A stretch of DNA of 64,000 bases from the NCBI RefSeq assembly GCF_003253705.1, contig NZ_QKYU01000012.1, forward strand, positions 97,054 to 161,053. Direction: 5' to 3'. Under the pieces are notes generated by a model. It did no database searches. It was not told where the DNA came from and saw nothing but the letters and a program-made list of their open reading frames with translations. The DNA comes from Humitalea rosea (GTDB lineage Bacteria > Pseudomonadota > Alphaproteobacteria > Acetobacterales > Acetobacteraceae). This document shows positions 6,650 to 18,527 of this stretch, in pieces. Position numbers and translations under genes: made by a program. Each line of letters begins with the position of its first letter. The first letter of the stretch is position 1.

Positions 6650-8115
6650 GGCAATACCTCGCCGATCCAGGGCGTCTCGCCGCGCTGGACGCCTTCAATA
6701 TCCTGGACACCCCCCGCGAAGGGGCCTTCGACGACGCCGTGCACCTTGCCAGGACGATCTGCGGCACCGCGGTCGCGGCCGTGAACCTGCTGGCGGCGGA
6801 TCGGCAGTGGTTCAAGGCGGAGGCAGGCCTGGGCGTGCGCGAGACGCCGCTGGATGGCTCGATCTGCGGCGTGGCCGCCATGTTGGCGCCCGGTCTGACG
6901 GTGGTGCCGGACACGCTGGCCGACCCCCGCTTCGCGGACTCCCCCCTGCTCGGCACCCCGCCCTTGCGCTTCTACGCCGGCGCGGTGCTGCAAACCGCCG
7001 AGGGCTTCCGGATCGGCACCCTCTGCGTGCTGGACCCAACCCCCCGCCCCGAGGGGCTGACCGAGGCGCAGACCTCCGGGCTGACCGCCCTCGCCCGCCA
7101 GGTCATGGCGCAGCTGGAGCTGCGCCGCGCGCTCGCCGCCGTCGGTGTCGGGGCGCGCAGCTTCCGCGCCATCGCCGAAACCGTGCCGCAGATGATCTGG
7201 TCGGCGCGGCCGGATGGGCACGTCGATTACTTCAACCGCCGCTGGCATGAATTCACCGGCGGCGCGCCCGGCGCGGCCGATGGCGATGGCTGGGCGGTCT
7301 CGATCCACCCGGAGGACCTCCCGGCGACACATCTGGCCTGGAACGCGGCGGTGGCGACGGGGGAGCCCTATTTCGCCGAATACCGCGTGCGCCGCCACGA
7401 TGGCGCCTGGCGCTGGTTCATCGCCCGCGCGACCCCGGTGCGGGATGCCGAGGGGCGGATCGAGCGCTGGTTCGGCACCAGTACCGATGTCGATGACCTC
7501 AAGCAGGCCGAGGCCGCGCGCGAATTGCTGGCGCGCGAGCTGAACCACCGGATGCGGAATATCTTCACGCTGATCGGCGGCCTCGTGTCCATCACCTCCC
7601 GCAGCTTCGCCGAAGCCACCGATTATGCCGATGCGCTGCGCGTGCGGATCAGCGCCCTGGCCCGCGCCCATGAATTCGTCACCCCGGTCGAGGCCGATGC
7701 CGCCGCGCAGGGCGGGCTGCCGGGGCTGTTGGAAGTGCTTCTCGCGCCCTACCCGGGCACCGCGGGGGCCGATATCGTGATCGATGTGCCGGACCTGCCC
7801 GTCGGCCCCCGCGCCGCGACGGCGCTGGCGCTGATCCTGCATGAGCAGGCGACCAATGCGTTGAAATACGGCGGCCTGTCGCGGCCGGGCGGCCGGGTCG
7901 CGGTGACGGCCCGGGCAGAGGGCGACCGGCTGCTGCTGGTCTGGCGCGAAACCGGCGGCCCCGCGATCGATGGGCCGCCGAGCCGGTCAGGCTTCGGCAC
8001 CATGCTGGCGGCGCGCTCGGCCGAGGGCCACCTCAACGGCAAGATCACCCATGACTGGCAGCCCGAGGGGCTGGTCGCCACGCTCTCGGTGCCGCTGGCG
8101 ATCCTGGACAGCTGA
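6646..8115 (+). CDS. GAF-PAS sensor histidine kinase, HWE family
   Basis: A 489-residue soluble kinase. Domains: GAF about 15-155 (with RQWFKAEAGLGVRETPLDGSIC typical of this group), PAS/PAC about 170-290 (PQMIWSARPDGHVDYFN, then WRWFIARATPVRD), and a kinase region with phospho-acceptor H301 in ARELNHRMRN. The ATP part has HEQATNALKYGGLS as N box and LVWRETGG as the W-x-E of the HWE subfamily. No transmembrane segment, so a cytoplasmic signal is sensed. The GTG start overlaps the receiver gene by four bases, so the two are translationally coupled. The signal is unknown. Confidence 0.93.
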   Translation: MRQYLADPGRLAALDAFNILDTPREGAFDDAVHLARTICGTAVAAVNLLAADRQWFKAEAGLGVRETPLDGSICGVAAMLAPGLTVVPDTLADPRFADSPLLGTPPLRFYAGAVLQTAEGFRIGTLCVLDPTPRPEGLTEAQTSGLTALARQVMAQLELRRALAAVGVGARSFRAIAETVPQMIWSARPDGHVDYFNRRWHEFTGGAPGAADGDGWAVSIHPEDLPATHLAWNAAVATGEPYFAEYRVRRHDGAWRWFIARATPVRDAEGRIERWFGTSTDVDDLKQAEAARELLARELNHRMRNIFTLIGGLVSITSRSFAEATDYADALRVRISALARAHEFVTPVEADAAAQGGLPGLLEVLLAPYPGTAGADIVIDVPDLPVGPRAATALALILHEQATNALKYGGLSRPGGRVAVTARAEGDRLLLVWRETGGPAIDGPPSRSGFGTMLAARSAEGHLNGKITHDWQPEGLVATLSVPLAILDS

Positions 8116-8122
8116 AGCCGGT

Positions 8123-9841
8123 TCAGGCGCCGCAGCCGGCGTCCCGCAGCAGGCTTTCCACCGCGTCTTCCGGGACATCGCTGCTGGTGAAGGCCTGCCC
8201 CGGCCCACGCAGCAGGATGAAGCGCATCTTGCCCTCGCGCGCCTTCTTGTCGCTGCGCATCCGCGCCATCAGCCGCTCGGTCGAGAACGGCCGGGGCATG
8301 TCCACGATCCGCGCCCGCAGCCCGACCGAGGCCACATGCCGCGCGACCCGCGCCGGCAGCCCCGCCTCGGCATGGCCGAGCCGGGTGGAGAGCGCGGCCG
8401 CCAGCACCAGCCCGATCGCCACCGCCTCGCCATGCAGCAGGCTGCCGTCGTAGCCGCATTCGGCCTCGATCGCATGGCCGAAGGTATGGCCGAGGTTGAG
8501 CAGCGCGCGGCCGCCATCGGGCGCCTCCTCCCGCTCATCCGCCGCGACCACGGCGCCCTTGAGCTTGCAGGAGGCGAGCACCGCATGGCGCAGCGCCGCA
8601 GGGTCGCCGGCGATGGCGGCGGGGCCATTCGCCTCGCACCAGTCCCAGAGCGGGCCGTCCAGCAGCCCGTGCTTGGCAACCTCGGCCCAGCCCGCGCGCA
8701 GTTCGCGCGCAGGCAGGGTCGCGAGCGTCGCGGTATCGGCCAGCACCAGCTTCGGCTGGTGGAAGGCGCCGACCAGGTTCTTGCCGGATTTGAGGTTGAT
8801 GCCGGTCTTGCCGCCGACGCTGCTGTCCACCTGGGCCAGCAGCGTCGTCGGCACCTGCACGAAGGCCAGGCCCCGCAGCGTGGTCGCGGCGACGAAGCCC
8901 GCCAGATCCCCGACCACCCCGCCGCCGAGGGCGATCACCGTGGTCCGCCGGTCCGCCCCCGCGGCCAGCACCCGCTCGGTCACCTCGGCGTAGGAGGGGA
9001 AGGATTTGGTGGCCTCCCCGGGCGGCACCACGATTTCGGCGAGGATCGTGAGCCCGCCCTCCTCCAGCCCCGCGCGCAGCGAGAGCCCGTGGCGGCTCGC
9101 GACATTGGCATCGGCGATGACGACGACCCGCCTGCTCGGCAGCAGCGGCGCCAGCAGCGCCCCGGCCCGGGCCAGCAGATTGCCGCCGACCAGTATGTCG
9201 TAGGGCTGGGAGAGCGGCACCGTCAGCCGCTCCGCCTCGGCATGGTTGCCGATCGCGGCCATGACGCGGCGGGTGGTGGTTTCGGGCGGTTCGTCGGTGC
9301 AGTCCACGATCAGCTCGGCCTCGGTATAGATGGGGTGGCGGGCCGTGATCAGCCCGTCCAGGACGGCCGCGGGATCGCGGCCATGGAACATCGGGCGGTG
9401 GTCCCGCCCGGCGACGCGGCGCAGCAGGGTCGGCGCCCGCGCGCGCAGCCAGACGCTCATGGCGCCCGAGGCCGTCACCGCGCGGCGGGTGGCCGGGTCC
9501 ATGAAGGCCCCGCCCCCGGTCGCCAGCACCAGCGGCGGGCCGGCCAGCAGCCGGGCGATCACCCGGCGCTCGCCGTCGCGGAAATGCGGCTCGCCGTAGC
9601 GCGCGAAGATTTCGGTGATCGGAAGCCCCGCGGCGGCCTCGATCTCCACATCCGCGTCGCGGAACGGCAGGCCCATGCGGGCCGCCAGGCGCCGCCCGAT
9701 CGCCGACTTTCCCGCGCCCGGCAGGCCGATCAGGACAATACTCCGCTCCTGCGCCACGGGCTCGCCCGGGCGGTGGGGGCGGGCCGTCTCGGGGGCGCGT
9801 TCGGGGCGATCCGGGGCCGTGAGGTCGAGGTTGCGTGACAC
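8123..9841 (-). CDS. aroKB: bifunctional shikimate kinase / 3-dehydroquinate synthase (AroK-AroB fusion)
   Basis: One uninterrupted reading frame carries two shikimate-pathway enzymes. N-terminal shikimate kinase (about residues 30-205): Walker A GLPGAGKSAIG, the DADVEIE and RDGERRVI substrate sites, ATGGGAF, and the lid RDHRPMF. C-terminal 3-dehydroquinate synthase (about 210-572): PPGEATKSF, ALGGGVVGDLAGFVA, QVDSSVGGKTGIN, EVAKHGLL, LNLGHTFGHAIE and the late LHGEAVAIG zinc/NAD sites. No stop lies between the domains. The start is uncertain: GTG 9841 (572 residues) is chosen because it avoids the divergent small gene; ATG 9895 would add 18 residues. It forms chorismate precursors in the cytoplasm and is divergent from xerD. 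Confidence 0.93.
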   Translation of the reverse strand: MSRNLDLTAPDRPERAPETARPHRPGEPVAQERSIVLIGLPGAGKSAIGRRLAARMGLPFRDADVEIEAAAGLPITEIFARYGEPHFRDGERRVIARLLAGPPLVLATGGGAFMDPATRRAVTASGAMSVWLRARAPTLLRRVAGRDHRPMFHGRDPAAVLDGLITARHPIYTEAELIVDCTDEPPETTTRRVMAAIGNHAEAERLTVPLSQPYDILVGGNLLARAGALLAPLLPSRRVVVIADANVASRHGLSLRAGLEEGGLTILAEIVVPPGEATKSFPSYAEVTERVLAAGADRRTTVIALGGGVVGDLAGFVAATTLRGLAFVQVPTTLLAQVDSSVGGKTGINLKSGKNLVGAFHQPKLVLADTATLATLPARELRAGWAEVAKHGLLDGPLWDWCEANGPAAIAGDPAALRHAVLASCKLKGAVVAADEREEAPDGGRALLNLGHTFGHAIEAECGYDGSLLHGEAVAIGLVLAAALSTRLGHAEAGLPARVARHVASVGLRARIVDMPRPFSTERLMARMRSDKKAREGKMRFILLRGPGQAFTSSDVPEDAVESLLRDAGCGA

Positions 9842-9893
9842 GGTGGCGAAGGCTAGCACACAGCAACCCCCCGCACAGGATGCCTCTCCCCTC

Positions 9894-10040
9894 ATGTTTC
9901 GCCGCCCCGTGCTTTCGATCCTGCTGGTGATGATCCTCGTGATCCTGGCCGGGCTCCTGGCCGTTGGCGCCTTTCCGCCGAGCGTGGTGCCGCAGCCGGT
10001 CGAGCGCGCGATCCCCAACGAGCGATTCGGCACCCGCTGA
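9894..10040 (+). CDS. small single-pass membrane protein
   Basis: A 48-residue protein: FRRPVLSILLVMILVILAGLLAVG forms one transmembrane helix with positive N-terminus, followed by a short Pro-rich tail ending NERFGTR. AGGA lies about 13 bases before ATG 9894. Its stop is five bases before xerD, so it is probably the first gene of that transcript. Small proteins of this kind at this place are seen in other alphaproteobacteria; no function is known to me. Confidence 0.6.
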   Translation: MFRRPVLSILLVMILVILAGLLAVGAFPPSVVPQPVERAIPNERFGTR

Positions 10041-10045
10041 CGCCC

Positions 10046-10948
10046 ATGCCCGGCGGCCGCCACGTCGAGGCGTTTCTGGAAATGCTGGCCGCCGAACGCG
10101 GCGCCGCGCGCAACACCATCGCCGCCTATGCCGCCGACCTCGCCGATTTCGCGCCCAATGCCGGAGGCCCCGTGCATCAGGCGCGGCCGGAGGCGCTGTC
10201 GGCCTATCTACGCGGGCTGTCGGACCAGGGGCTGGCCCCGCGCACGGCACAGCGCCGCCTCTCCGCCCTGCGGCAATTCTTCGGCTTCCTGGCGCGGCAA
10301 GGGGTGCGGGAGGATGACCCGACCCTGCTGCTGGCAACTCCCAAGATCCCGGCCAGCCTGCCCAAGCCCTTGGCCGAGGCCGAGGTCACGCAATTGATCG
10401 AGGGCGCGGCCCGCCTGCCCGAACCGCGCGGCGCGCGGGCGGTGGCGATGCTGGAGCTGCTCTATTCCTCCGGCCTGCGCGCGAGCGAGGCGGTGACCCT
10501 GCCCGCCGCCGCGTTGCGGGCGGGCTCCGTGCTGGTCACGGTGCGGGGCAAGGGCGGGCGGGACCGGCTGGTGCCGATCTCGGACCGCGCGCGCCAGGCG
10601 GTGGCGGCGGCGCTGGGGGCGCCCGAGCCGAATCGGCGCTGGCTGTTCCCCTCGCGCGGGGCCTCAGGGCATCTGACCCGCCAGGGGCTGGGCGTGCTGC
10701 TGAAGGATGCGGCGCTGGCCGCCGGGATCGACCCCGGGCGGGTCAGCCCGCATGTGCTGCGCCATTCCTTCGCCAGCCATTTGCTGGCCCATGGCGCCGA
10801 TCTGCGCAGCCTGCAGATGCTGCTGGGCCATGCCGATATCGCCACGACGCAGATCTACACGAAGGTGCTGGAGGAGCGGCTGCGGGCGCTGGTCGAGGCG
10901 CACCACCCGCTGGCCGGCCGCACAAAAGAAGACCCCCGCCTCCCGTGA
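10046..10948 (+). CDS. xerD: tyrosine recombinase XerD
   Basis: A 300-residue site-specific recombinase that resolves chromosome dimers at dif together with XerC. The catalytic set is complete: R145 (SSGLRASE), K169 (RGKGGRD), H236 and R239 (SPHVLRHS), H262 (LLGHAD), and the nucleophile Y271 (TTQIYTK). The N-terminal SAM-like core-binding domain spans about 5-85. Length is normal for Xer proteins (about 300). XerD rather than XerC is inferred from the aroK/aroB neighbourhood, which is conserved in alphaproteobacteria. Confidence 0.92.
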   Translation: MPGGRHVEAFLEMLAAERGAARNTIAAYAADLADFAPNAGGPVHQARPEALSAYLRGLSDQGLAPRTAQRRLSALRQFFGFLARQGVREDDPTLLLATPKIPASLPKPLAEAEVTQLIEGAARLPEPRGARAVAMLELLYSSGLRASEAVTLPAAALRAGSVLVTVRGKGGRDRLVPISDRARQAVAAALGAPEPNRRWLFPSRGASGHLTRQGLGVLLKDAALAAGIDPGRVSPHVLRHSFASHLLAHGADLRSLQMLLGHADIATTQIYTKVLEERLRALVEAHHPLAGRTKEDPRLP

Positions 10949-10960
10949 GGGAAGCGGGGG
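10933..10960 (+). terminator. hairpin overlapping the xerD stop
   Basis: CCCCCGC (10933-10939) pairs exactly with GCGGGGG (10954-10960); an inner CCC/GGG pairing extends it. The stop codon lies in the loop region. No T-run follows. Confidence 0.5.
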
Positions 10961-11124
10961 CAAGGTGCCATGGCCGGCAAGGGAGAGTCCTGGAGGCTGC
11001 AACCGGCCACGGAGTCTGGGGGGAGAGAGGCGCAGCCCCAGGGTATGTCTGGAGTGTCAACGCCAAGTCTTGACGAAAGGTTTCGCTGCGCCGCGAAAAA
11101 ATCGGGCGAAGGCGTCACTTATCT

Positions 11125-11547
11125 TTACGGCGCGCCGGGGACGCCCCGCTCCACCTGCCGCTTCCAGTCGTTGACGTCATAGCAGGTGGTGACCCGGGCG
11201 ATCCGACCGTCGCGGATCTCGAGGAAGGCCCCGGCGGGCAGCACATAGCCCTGGCCATGGGCAGGCGGCATGCCGGCATCGGCAATGAGATAGGTGCCGG
11301 TCACGGTGAATTCCGCCGCGGCCCGGGTGCCGGTCGCATCCACCATCACCACCATGCCGGTCAACTGCTCGCGATAGGCGCGCCCCATCCAGCCGAGGAA
11401 GGACGCGAAGGCGGCACGGCCGGTCTCGCGGCCGCCCTGGTTGATGTCATGCACCACATCCTCGGTCAGCAGCGCCAGCATCCCCGGCCAATCGGCGCGG
11501 TTGAAGGCGTCGTAGTAGCGGCGGACCAGGGTTTCAGTGGCGTGCAT
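11125..11547 (-). CDS. NTF2-like / SnoaL-type protein (ketosteroid isomerase-related)
   Basis: A 140-residue protein of the NTF2-like fold: [29 protein letters not shown] at the start, a [12 protein letters not shown] helix, a beta-sheet part ending [16 protein letters not shown], and [21 protein letters not shown] at the end. This is the nuclear transport factor 2 family annotated as ketosteroid isomerase-related; members bind small hydrophobic ligands or are enzymes with varied substrates. No substrate can be named. ATG 11547 is used; 75 bases separate it from the divergent glyQ. Confidence 0.85.
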   Translation of the reverse strand: MHATETLVRRYYDAFNRADWPGMLALLTEDVVHDINQGGRETGRAAFASFLGWMGRAYREQLTGMVVMVDATGTRAAAEFTVTGTYLIADAGMPPAHGQGYVLPAGAFLEIRDGRIARVTTCYDVNDWKRQVERGVPGAP

Positions 11548-11622
11548 CGGGGGGCGCTTCCTTGCCGGGGCTTCGGGCCCGCGCTTATGGTGCGGCCCCT
11601 TGCGAGAGCCCAGCCAAAAAGC

Positions 11623-12504
11623 ATGACCGACCGCCCTCCCTCCTTCCAGGAGATCATTTTCCGCCTTTCCGCCTTCTGGGCGGCGCAGGGCTGCGTGATC
11701 CTCCAGCCCTACGACATGGAGATGGGGGCCGGGACCTTCCATCCGGCGACAACGCTGCGCGCGCTCGGTCCGCAGCCCTGGCGCGCGGCCTATGTGCAGC
11801 CCTCGCGGCGGCCCTCGGATGGGCGCTACGGCGAGAACCCCAACCGCTTGCAGCACTATTACCAGTATCAGGTCATCCTGAAGCCCAGCCCGGCCGATCC
11901 CCAAGGGCTGCTGCTGGACTCCTATCGCGCGCTCGGGCTGGACCCGATGCTGCATGATTTCCGCTTCGTCGAGGATGACTGGGAAAGCCCGACCCTCGGG
12001 GCCTGGGGCCTCGGCTGGGAGGTCTGGTGCGACGGGATGGAGGTGACGCAGTTCACCTATTTCCAGCAGGTCGGCGGCATCGCGGTGGAAAAGCCCTGCG
12101 CCGAGCTGACCTACGGGCTGGAACGCCTGGCGATGTACATCCAGGGCGTCGAGAATGTGTACGACCTGGATTACAACGGCGCCGGCGTCACCTACGGCGA
12201 TGTCTTCCTGCGCGCCGAACAGGAGTTCAGCGCCCATAATTTCGAGGCTGCCGACATCGCCATGCTGTTCCGCCATTTCGAGGATGCGGAGGCGGAATGC
12301 GCGGCCCTGCTCGACCGCAAGCTGGCTCTGCCGGCCTATGACCAGTGCATCAAGGCCTCGCATCGCTTCAACCTGCTGGATGCGCGGGGGGCGATCAGCG
12401 TGACCGAGCGCGCGGCCTATATCGGCCGGGTGCGGGCGCTGTCGCGGCGCTGTTGCGAGGCCTGGATCGCGCCGCAGGAAAACGCCCCGGCGACCCATGC
12501 CTGA
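11623..12504 (+). CDS. glyQ: glycyl-tRNA synthetase alpha subunit
   Basis: A 293-residue class IIc synthetase subunit that, with GlyS, forms the alpha2beta2 enzyme charging tRNA-Gly. Typical segments: [17 protein letters not shown] near the N-terminus, [16 protein letters not shown], the motif-2-like [18 protein letters not shown], and [13 protein letters not shown]. It ends eight bases inside glyS, so the subunits are coupled in translation. Length matches the family (about 300). Confidence 0.97.
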   Translation: MTDRPPSFQEIIFRLSAFWAAQGCVILQPYDMEMGAGTFHPATTLRALGPQPWRAAYVQPSRRPSDGRYGENPNRLQHYYQYQVILKPSPADPQGLLLDSYRALGLDPMLHDFRFVEDDWESPTLGAWGLGWEVWCDGMEVTQFTYFQQVGGIAVEKPCAELTYGLERLAMYIQGVENVYDLDYNGAGVTYGDVFLRAEQEFSAHNFEAADIAMLFRHFEDAEAECAALLDRKLALPAYDQCIKASHRFNLLDARGAISVTERAAYIGRVRALSRRCCEAWIAPQENAPATHA

Positions 12505-14725
12505 GTTTCTTCTCGAACTCTTCTCCGAAGAGATTCCCGCCCGCATGCAGCCGCGCGCGGCCGATGACCTGAAGCGCCTGCTGACCGAGGCGCTGGCCCC
12601 CGCCGGGCTGAAGCTGGCCGAGGTGCAGCTGTTCCACGGCCCCCGCCGCATCGCGCTTACGGCCGAACTGCCCGCCGGCACCGCCGCGGAGACGCGGGAG
12701 GAACGCGGCCCCCGCCAGGGCGCCCCACCCGCCGCGATCGAGGCTTTTTTGCGCTCCAAGGCAGGACTGCCGCCGGAGCAGGTCGCGCGCGCCGCCGCAG
12801 CCCTGGCGGCGGGCGAGGATTTCGCCGAGGCGGGGGTTGCCGCGGGCTTCGCCGATACCGGCAAGGGCGTGTTCCTGCTCGCCCGGCTGGACCGGCCGGG
12901 GCGGCCGACCGCCGAGCTTCTGGCCGGCGCCCTGCCCGGGCTGCTGCGCCGCTTCCCCTGGCCGAAGTCGATGCGCTGGGGCGGGAGTTCCGCCTTCACC
13001 TGGGTGCGGCCGCTGAAGCGCATCCTCTGCGTCTTCGACGGCCGCGTGGTGCCCTTCGACCTGCGCCACGGCGAGGATGACGGGCATGGCCTGGCCTCGG
13101 GCGAACTGACCGAGGGCCATCGCATCATGTTCCCCGGCGCCTTCCCCGCGACCAATGCGGTGGATTGGCAGCGCGGGCTGCGGATGCGGAACGTGGTCGC
13201 CGATGCCGCCGAGCGGCTGGCGCTGGTGCGCGACGGCATCACCACCTTGGCCGCGGCCGAGGGGCTGGTGATGGTGCCGGATGAACCGCTGCTGGCGGAG
13301 ATCGCGGGGCTGGTGGAATGGCCGGTGCCGCTGCTGGCGCGGATCGACGACGCCTTCATGGACCTGCCACCCGAGGTGATGCGGACGACCATGCGGGCCA
13401 ACCAGAAATACGTCTCGCTGCGGGAGGCCGATGGCCGGCCCGCGGCGCGCTTCGCTTTGGTCGCCAATATCGCGGCCAAGGATGGCGGGGCGGCGATCGC
13501 GGCGGGCAATGAGCGGGTGCTGCGGGCGCGGCTGTCCGATGCGCGCTTCTTCTGGGACCAGGACCGCAAACAGCGGCTGGAAAGCCGGTTGCCCAAGCTC
13601 GATACCGTGGTGTTCCACGCCAGGCTCGGCACCCAGGGGCAGCGCGTGGCGCGGCTGGCGCGGCTGGCGCGCTGGCTGGCACCACATGTCGGGGCCGATC
13701 CCGCGCTGGCCGCACGGGCGGCGAAGCTGGCCAAGGCCGATCTCGGCACCGGCATGGTCGGGGAATTCCCCGAATTGCAGGGGCTGATGGGCCGCTACTA
13801 CGCGATCCATGACGGCGAGGTGCCGGCGGTGGCCGATGCCATCGCCGAGCATTACCGCCCCGCCGGGCCCGGCGATGCGGTGCCGGTGCATCCGGTCAGC
13901 ATCGCCGCGGCATTGGCGGATAAGCTGGACCAGTTGGCGGGCTTCTTCGCCGTCGATGAACGCCCGACCGGCAGTGGCGACCCCTATGCGCTGCGCCGCG
14001 CGGCCTTGGGCGTCATCCGCATCATCCGCGAGAACGCGCTGCGGCTGCCGCTGACCGATGCGCTGGCCGAGGCCTTCTTCGGCTTCCCCCAGGCGGTCGG
14101 CATGACGAGCGACCCCGAATTCGGCATGGCGGTCGCGGCCGAGGTGATGGCAACCGGCTGGGAGCCCGCACGCGACTCCGCCCAGCCGACGATGGTCGCC
14201 GCCTTCGCCACCGGGGTGCTGCGCTTCCTGACCGAGCGCCTGCGCGTCACGTTGCGGGCCGAGGGCGCGCGGCACGACATCCTCTCGGCGGTGATGGAGC
14301 GGGACGACGACCTGCTGCGCCTGCTGGCCCGGGCCGAGGCGCTGGGCGACACGCTGGACTCGGCCGAGGGCGCGGATCTGCTCGCGGCCTATCGGCGCGC
14401 GCAGAACATCCTGCGGATCGAGACCAAGAAGGACGGCCCGCATGACGGCCCGGTCGAGGATGTGCTGCTCTACCAGACCGAGGAGCGGGCGCTCTCCACG
14501 GCCATCGACGAGGCCCGGCCGGTCCTGGATGCGGCGCTGACGGCGGAGGATTTCCCCGCCGCCATGGCTGCTCTCGCGACCTTGCGGACGCCGCTCGATG
14601 CTTTCTTCACCGCCGTGGTGGTCAATGACCCGGATGCCGCGTTACGACGCAACCGCCTGGCGCTGCTGTCGCGGCTGACCACGGCGATGGATCGCGTCGC
14701 AGACCTCTCAAAGATCGAAGGGTAA
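12497..14725 (+). CDS. glyS: glycyl-tRNA synthetase beta subunit
   Basis: A 742-residue beta subunit that carries the tRNA-binding and HD-like domains of bacterial GlyRS. Seen: the N-terminal [15 protein letters not shown] typical of Gly[35 protein letters not shown], and the C-terminal anticodon-binding part. Length is slightly above the E. coli protein (689). It overlaps glyQ by eight bases and is followed six bases later by ppdK, so glyQ-glyS-ppdK likely form one operon. Confidence 0.97.
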   Translation: MPEFLLELFSEEIPARMQPRAADDLKRLLTEALAPAGLKLAEVQLFHGPRRIALTAELPAGTAAETREERGPRQGAPPAAIEAFLRSKAGLPPEQVARAAAALAAGEDFAEAGVAAGFADTGKGVFLLARLDRPGRPTAELLAGALPGLLRRFPWPKSMRWGGSSAFTWVRPLKRILCVFDGRVVPFDLRHGEDDGHGLASGELTEGHRIMFPGAFPATNAVDWQRGLRMRNVVADAAERLALVRDGITTLAAAEGLVMVPDEPLLAEIAGLVEWPVPLLARIDDAFMDLPPEVMRTTMRANQKYVSLREADGRPAARFALVANIAAKDGGAAIAAGNERVLRARLSDARFFWDQDRKQRLESRLPKLDTVVFHARLGTQGQRVARLARLARWLAPHVGADPALAARAAKLAKADLGTGMVGEFPELQGLMGRYYAIHDGEVPAVADAIAEHYRPAGPGDAVPVHPVSIAAALADKLDQLAGFFAVDERPTGSGDPYALRRAALGVIRIIRENALRLPLTDALAEAFFGFPQAVGMTSDPEFGMAVAAEVMATGWEPARDSAQPTMVAAFATGVLRFLTERLRVTLRAEGARHDILSAVMERDDDLLRLLARAEALGDTLDSAEGADLLAAYRRAQNILRIETKKDGPHDGPVEDVLLYQTEERALSTAIDEARPVLDAALTAEDFPAAMAALATLRTPLDAFFTAVVVNDPDAALRRNRLALLSRLTTAMDRVADLSKIEG

Positions 14726-14731
14726 GCCACT

Positions 14732-17394
<2,663 letters not shown>

Positions 17395-17398
<4 letters not shown>

Positions 17399-17571
17399 AC
17401 AAGGACGGGGGCGCTGCCCCCGAGCCCCCGCCGGGGGGCGAGGCGCCCCCCGGACCCCGCCCCAGCCAAAAGGCCAAGCGGGAGGCGAAGCTGGCGGCGG
17501 CGCTGCGGGAGAACCTCAAGCGCCGCAAGGCACAGGCGCGGGAACGACAGGACGAGACCAAGCCGCGTTAG
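17395..17571 (+). CDS. small basic protein with a REP-derived N-terminus
   Basis: A 58-residue frame whose ATG overlaps the ppdK stop (ATGA). The C-terminal two thirds, KREAKLAAALRENLKRRKAQ, form a charged amphipathic helix of a type often seen as short hypothetical proteins in Rhodospirillales and Rhizobiales. The N-terminal 22 codons (GGAAPEPPPGGEAPPG...) are encoded by a palindromic REP-like repeat (17407-17459) and are almost pure Gly/Pro/Ala/Glu. The repeat probably inserted near the original start and is now translated in frame. Function unknown. Confidence 0.6.
17407..17459 (+). repeat. REP-like GC palindrome, copy 1 (inside a coding frame)
   Basis: Nested hairpins: GGGGGC/GCCCCC at 17407-17412 and 17416-17421; GGGGGGCG (17433-17440) with CGCCCCCC (17444-17451) around AGG; the unit ends CGGACCCC. 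The order CTG-x-CCC, CCCGCC, GGG, CGAG/GAG, CCC, GGACCCC is shared with the copy at 35590-35634 and the partial copy at the right edge. Confidence 0.65.
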
Positions 17572-17576
17572 GCACG

Positions 17577-17717
17577 GGATGGACGCCGCGCGAGATCGTC
17601 ATGACCGGCCGGGCGATCCAGGGCGCCAAATTCGTCGGCACCCCCGATAGGGTCGCGGGGCAAATGGCCGAGGTGATGGAAGACATCGGCGGAGCAGTAA
17701 AAGATGCTCCATCTTAA
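17577..17717 (+). pseudogene. remnant of a luciferase-like FMN-dependent monooxygenase (NtaA/SnaA/DszA family)
   Basis: The frame starting at 17577 reads GWTPREIV, then FVGTPDRVAGQMAEVMEDIGG, then stops at 17717. TPREI and FVGTPxxVAxxM are hallmarks of the C-terminal part of NtaA/SnaA-type luciferase-fold monooxygenases. No upstream part exists. After IGG the match ends where the DNA turns AT-rich (about 17700), so the gene was cut at the edge of the island. It is a relic and cannot be functional. Confidence 0.55.
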
Positions 17718-17779
17718 CAATTCTATGGCAATATGGACTCATTCTCGGTCGAAGATTATATTCCAATAGAGGTCCCAAA

Positions 17780-18424
17780 ATGCCCCAACCCTTTATATAT
17801 CAAAATAATAATAACGACGTTCTAATTCATGGAGTACATGCTTTAGAGCAAAGACCCGCGCTTTCTATCGGCATTGCAAAAATATGCACGCAATGGAGCT
17901 GGCTAGAACAAAATTTGGCGATCCTCTTTGTGAATGCTCTTGCAGGCGCTCAAGGCGCAGCATTAGCAATTTACAATACATTTGTAGATAGAAGACTTAA
18001 ATCTGAAGCATTCAAGGCCGTGATTGCTGCGAGAAAATCGGATGAGCTAAATCAGAAGTCGGGTGCATTATTTATAAATGTAGATAAGTTGGCAAAAAGA
18101 AGAAATTACATAATACACGGCGCTTGGTCGGCGCTAGAAAGAAGGCCAAATTCCCTTTTGTTGTGGGGCCAGACAGAACGTGCGAACCGACTATTTGAAA
18201 TTGATAACGATTTACGTGAGCGGCAAGATAATAATCTTGCCCGATCTAGAGGTGAACTCGCAGATTCAGAGTGGAACGAAAAAAGAAAGATTCACACCAT
18301 TTCTGTAAAGCCATTGCATTTCACGGAATATACTGCGGCCGATTTCGACCAACTTTTATTGGATATCCGCAAATCCGATGCGCAAATCGCTGAGATCAGT
18401 AATCTTCTTAGATTGCCTTTGTAA
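17780..18424 (+). CDS. HEPN-like hypothetical protein in an AT-rich island
   Basis: A 214-residue protein, AT-rich in every codon position and using codons (ATA, AGA, TTA) that neighbours avoid, so it is recently acquired. A helix WSWLEQNLAILFVNALAGA is followed by helices with RRLKSEAFKAVI and LAKRRNYIIHGAWS. The latter fits the R-x4-H motif of HEPN domains, several of which are RNases in toxin-antitoxin and defence systems. The helix-helix-RN..H order supports a HEPN fold. No antitoxin-like partner is adjacent. The C-terminal 70 residues show no known motif. HEPN is an inference from the motif and helical pattern; activity is unknown. Confidence 0.6.
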   Translation: MPQPFIYQNNNNDVLIHGVHALEQRPALSIGIAKICTQWSWLEQNLAILFVNALAGAQGAALAIYNTFVDRRLKSEAFKAVIAARKSDELNQKSGALFINVDKLAKRRNYIIHGAWSALERRPNSLLLWGQTERANRLFEIDNDLRERQDNNLARSRGELADSEWNEKRKIHTISVKPLHFTEYTAADFDQLLLDIRKSDAQIAEISNLLRLPL

Positions 18425-18474
18425 TACCCCCCACAAGTAGCAATGCGCCGCAGCACGAAAGGGATCGAAATTCC

Positions 18475-18503
18475 TTGACATTTCCGATGAAATAGGCTAT
18501 TTA
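18475..18503 (+). promoter_or_regulatory. sigma70-type promoter upstream of the DUF4096 gene
   Basis: A perfect -35 TTGACA (18475-18480), 17-base spacer, then TATTTA (18498-18503) as -10. It lies 25 bases before ATG 18528 and at the right edge of the AT-rich island. Confidence 0.6.
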
Positions 18504-18527
18504 TCCTAGATCCTCACCGAGCCCCCC

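Noticed and set aside
8123..10177. Longer aroKB start upstream of 9895
   Set aside because: It would run across the start of the divergent small gene, and the added residues resemble no protein.
12395..14443. Long minus-strand frame across glyS
   Set aside because: GC-bias shadow of glyS; composition rich in Arg, Gln and His typical of antisense frames, and no start signal.
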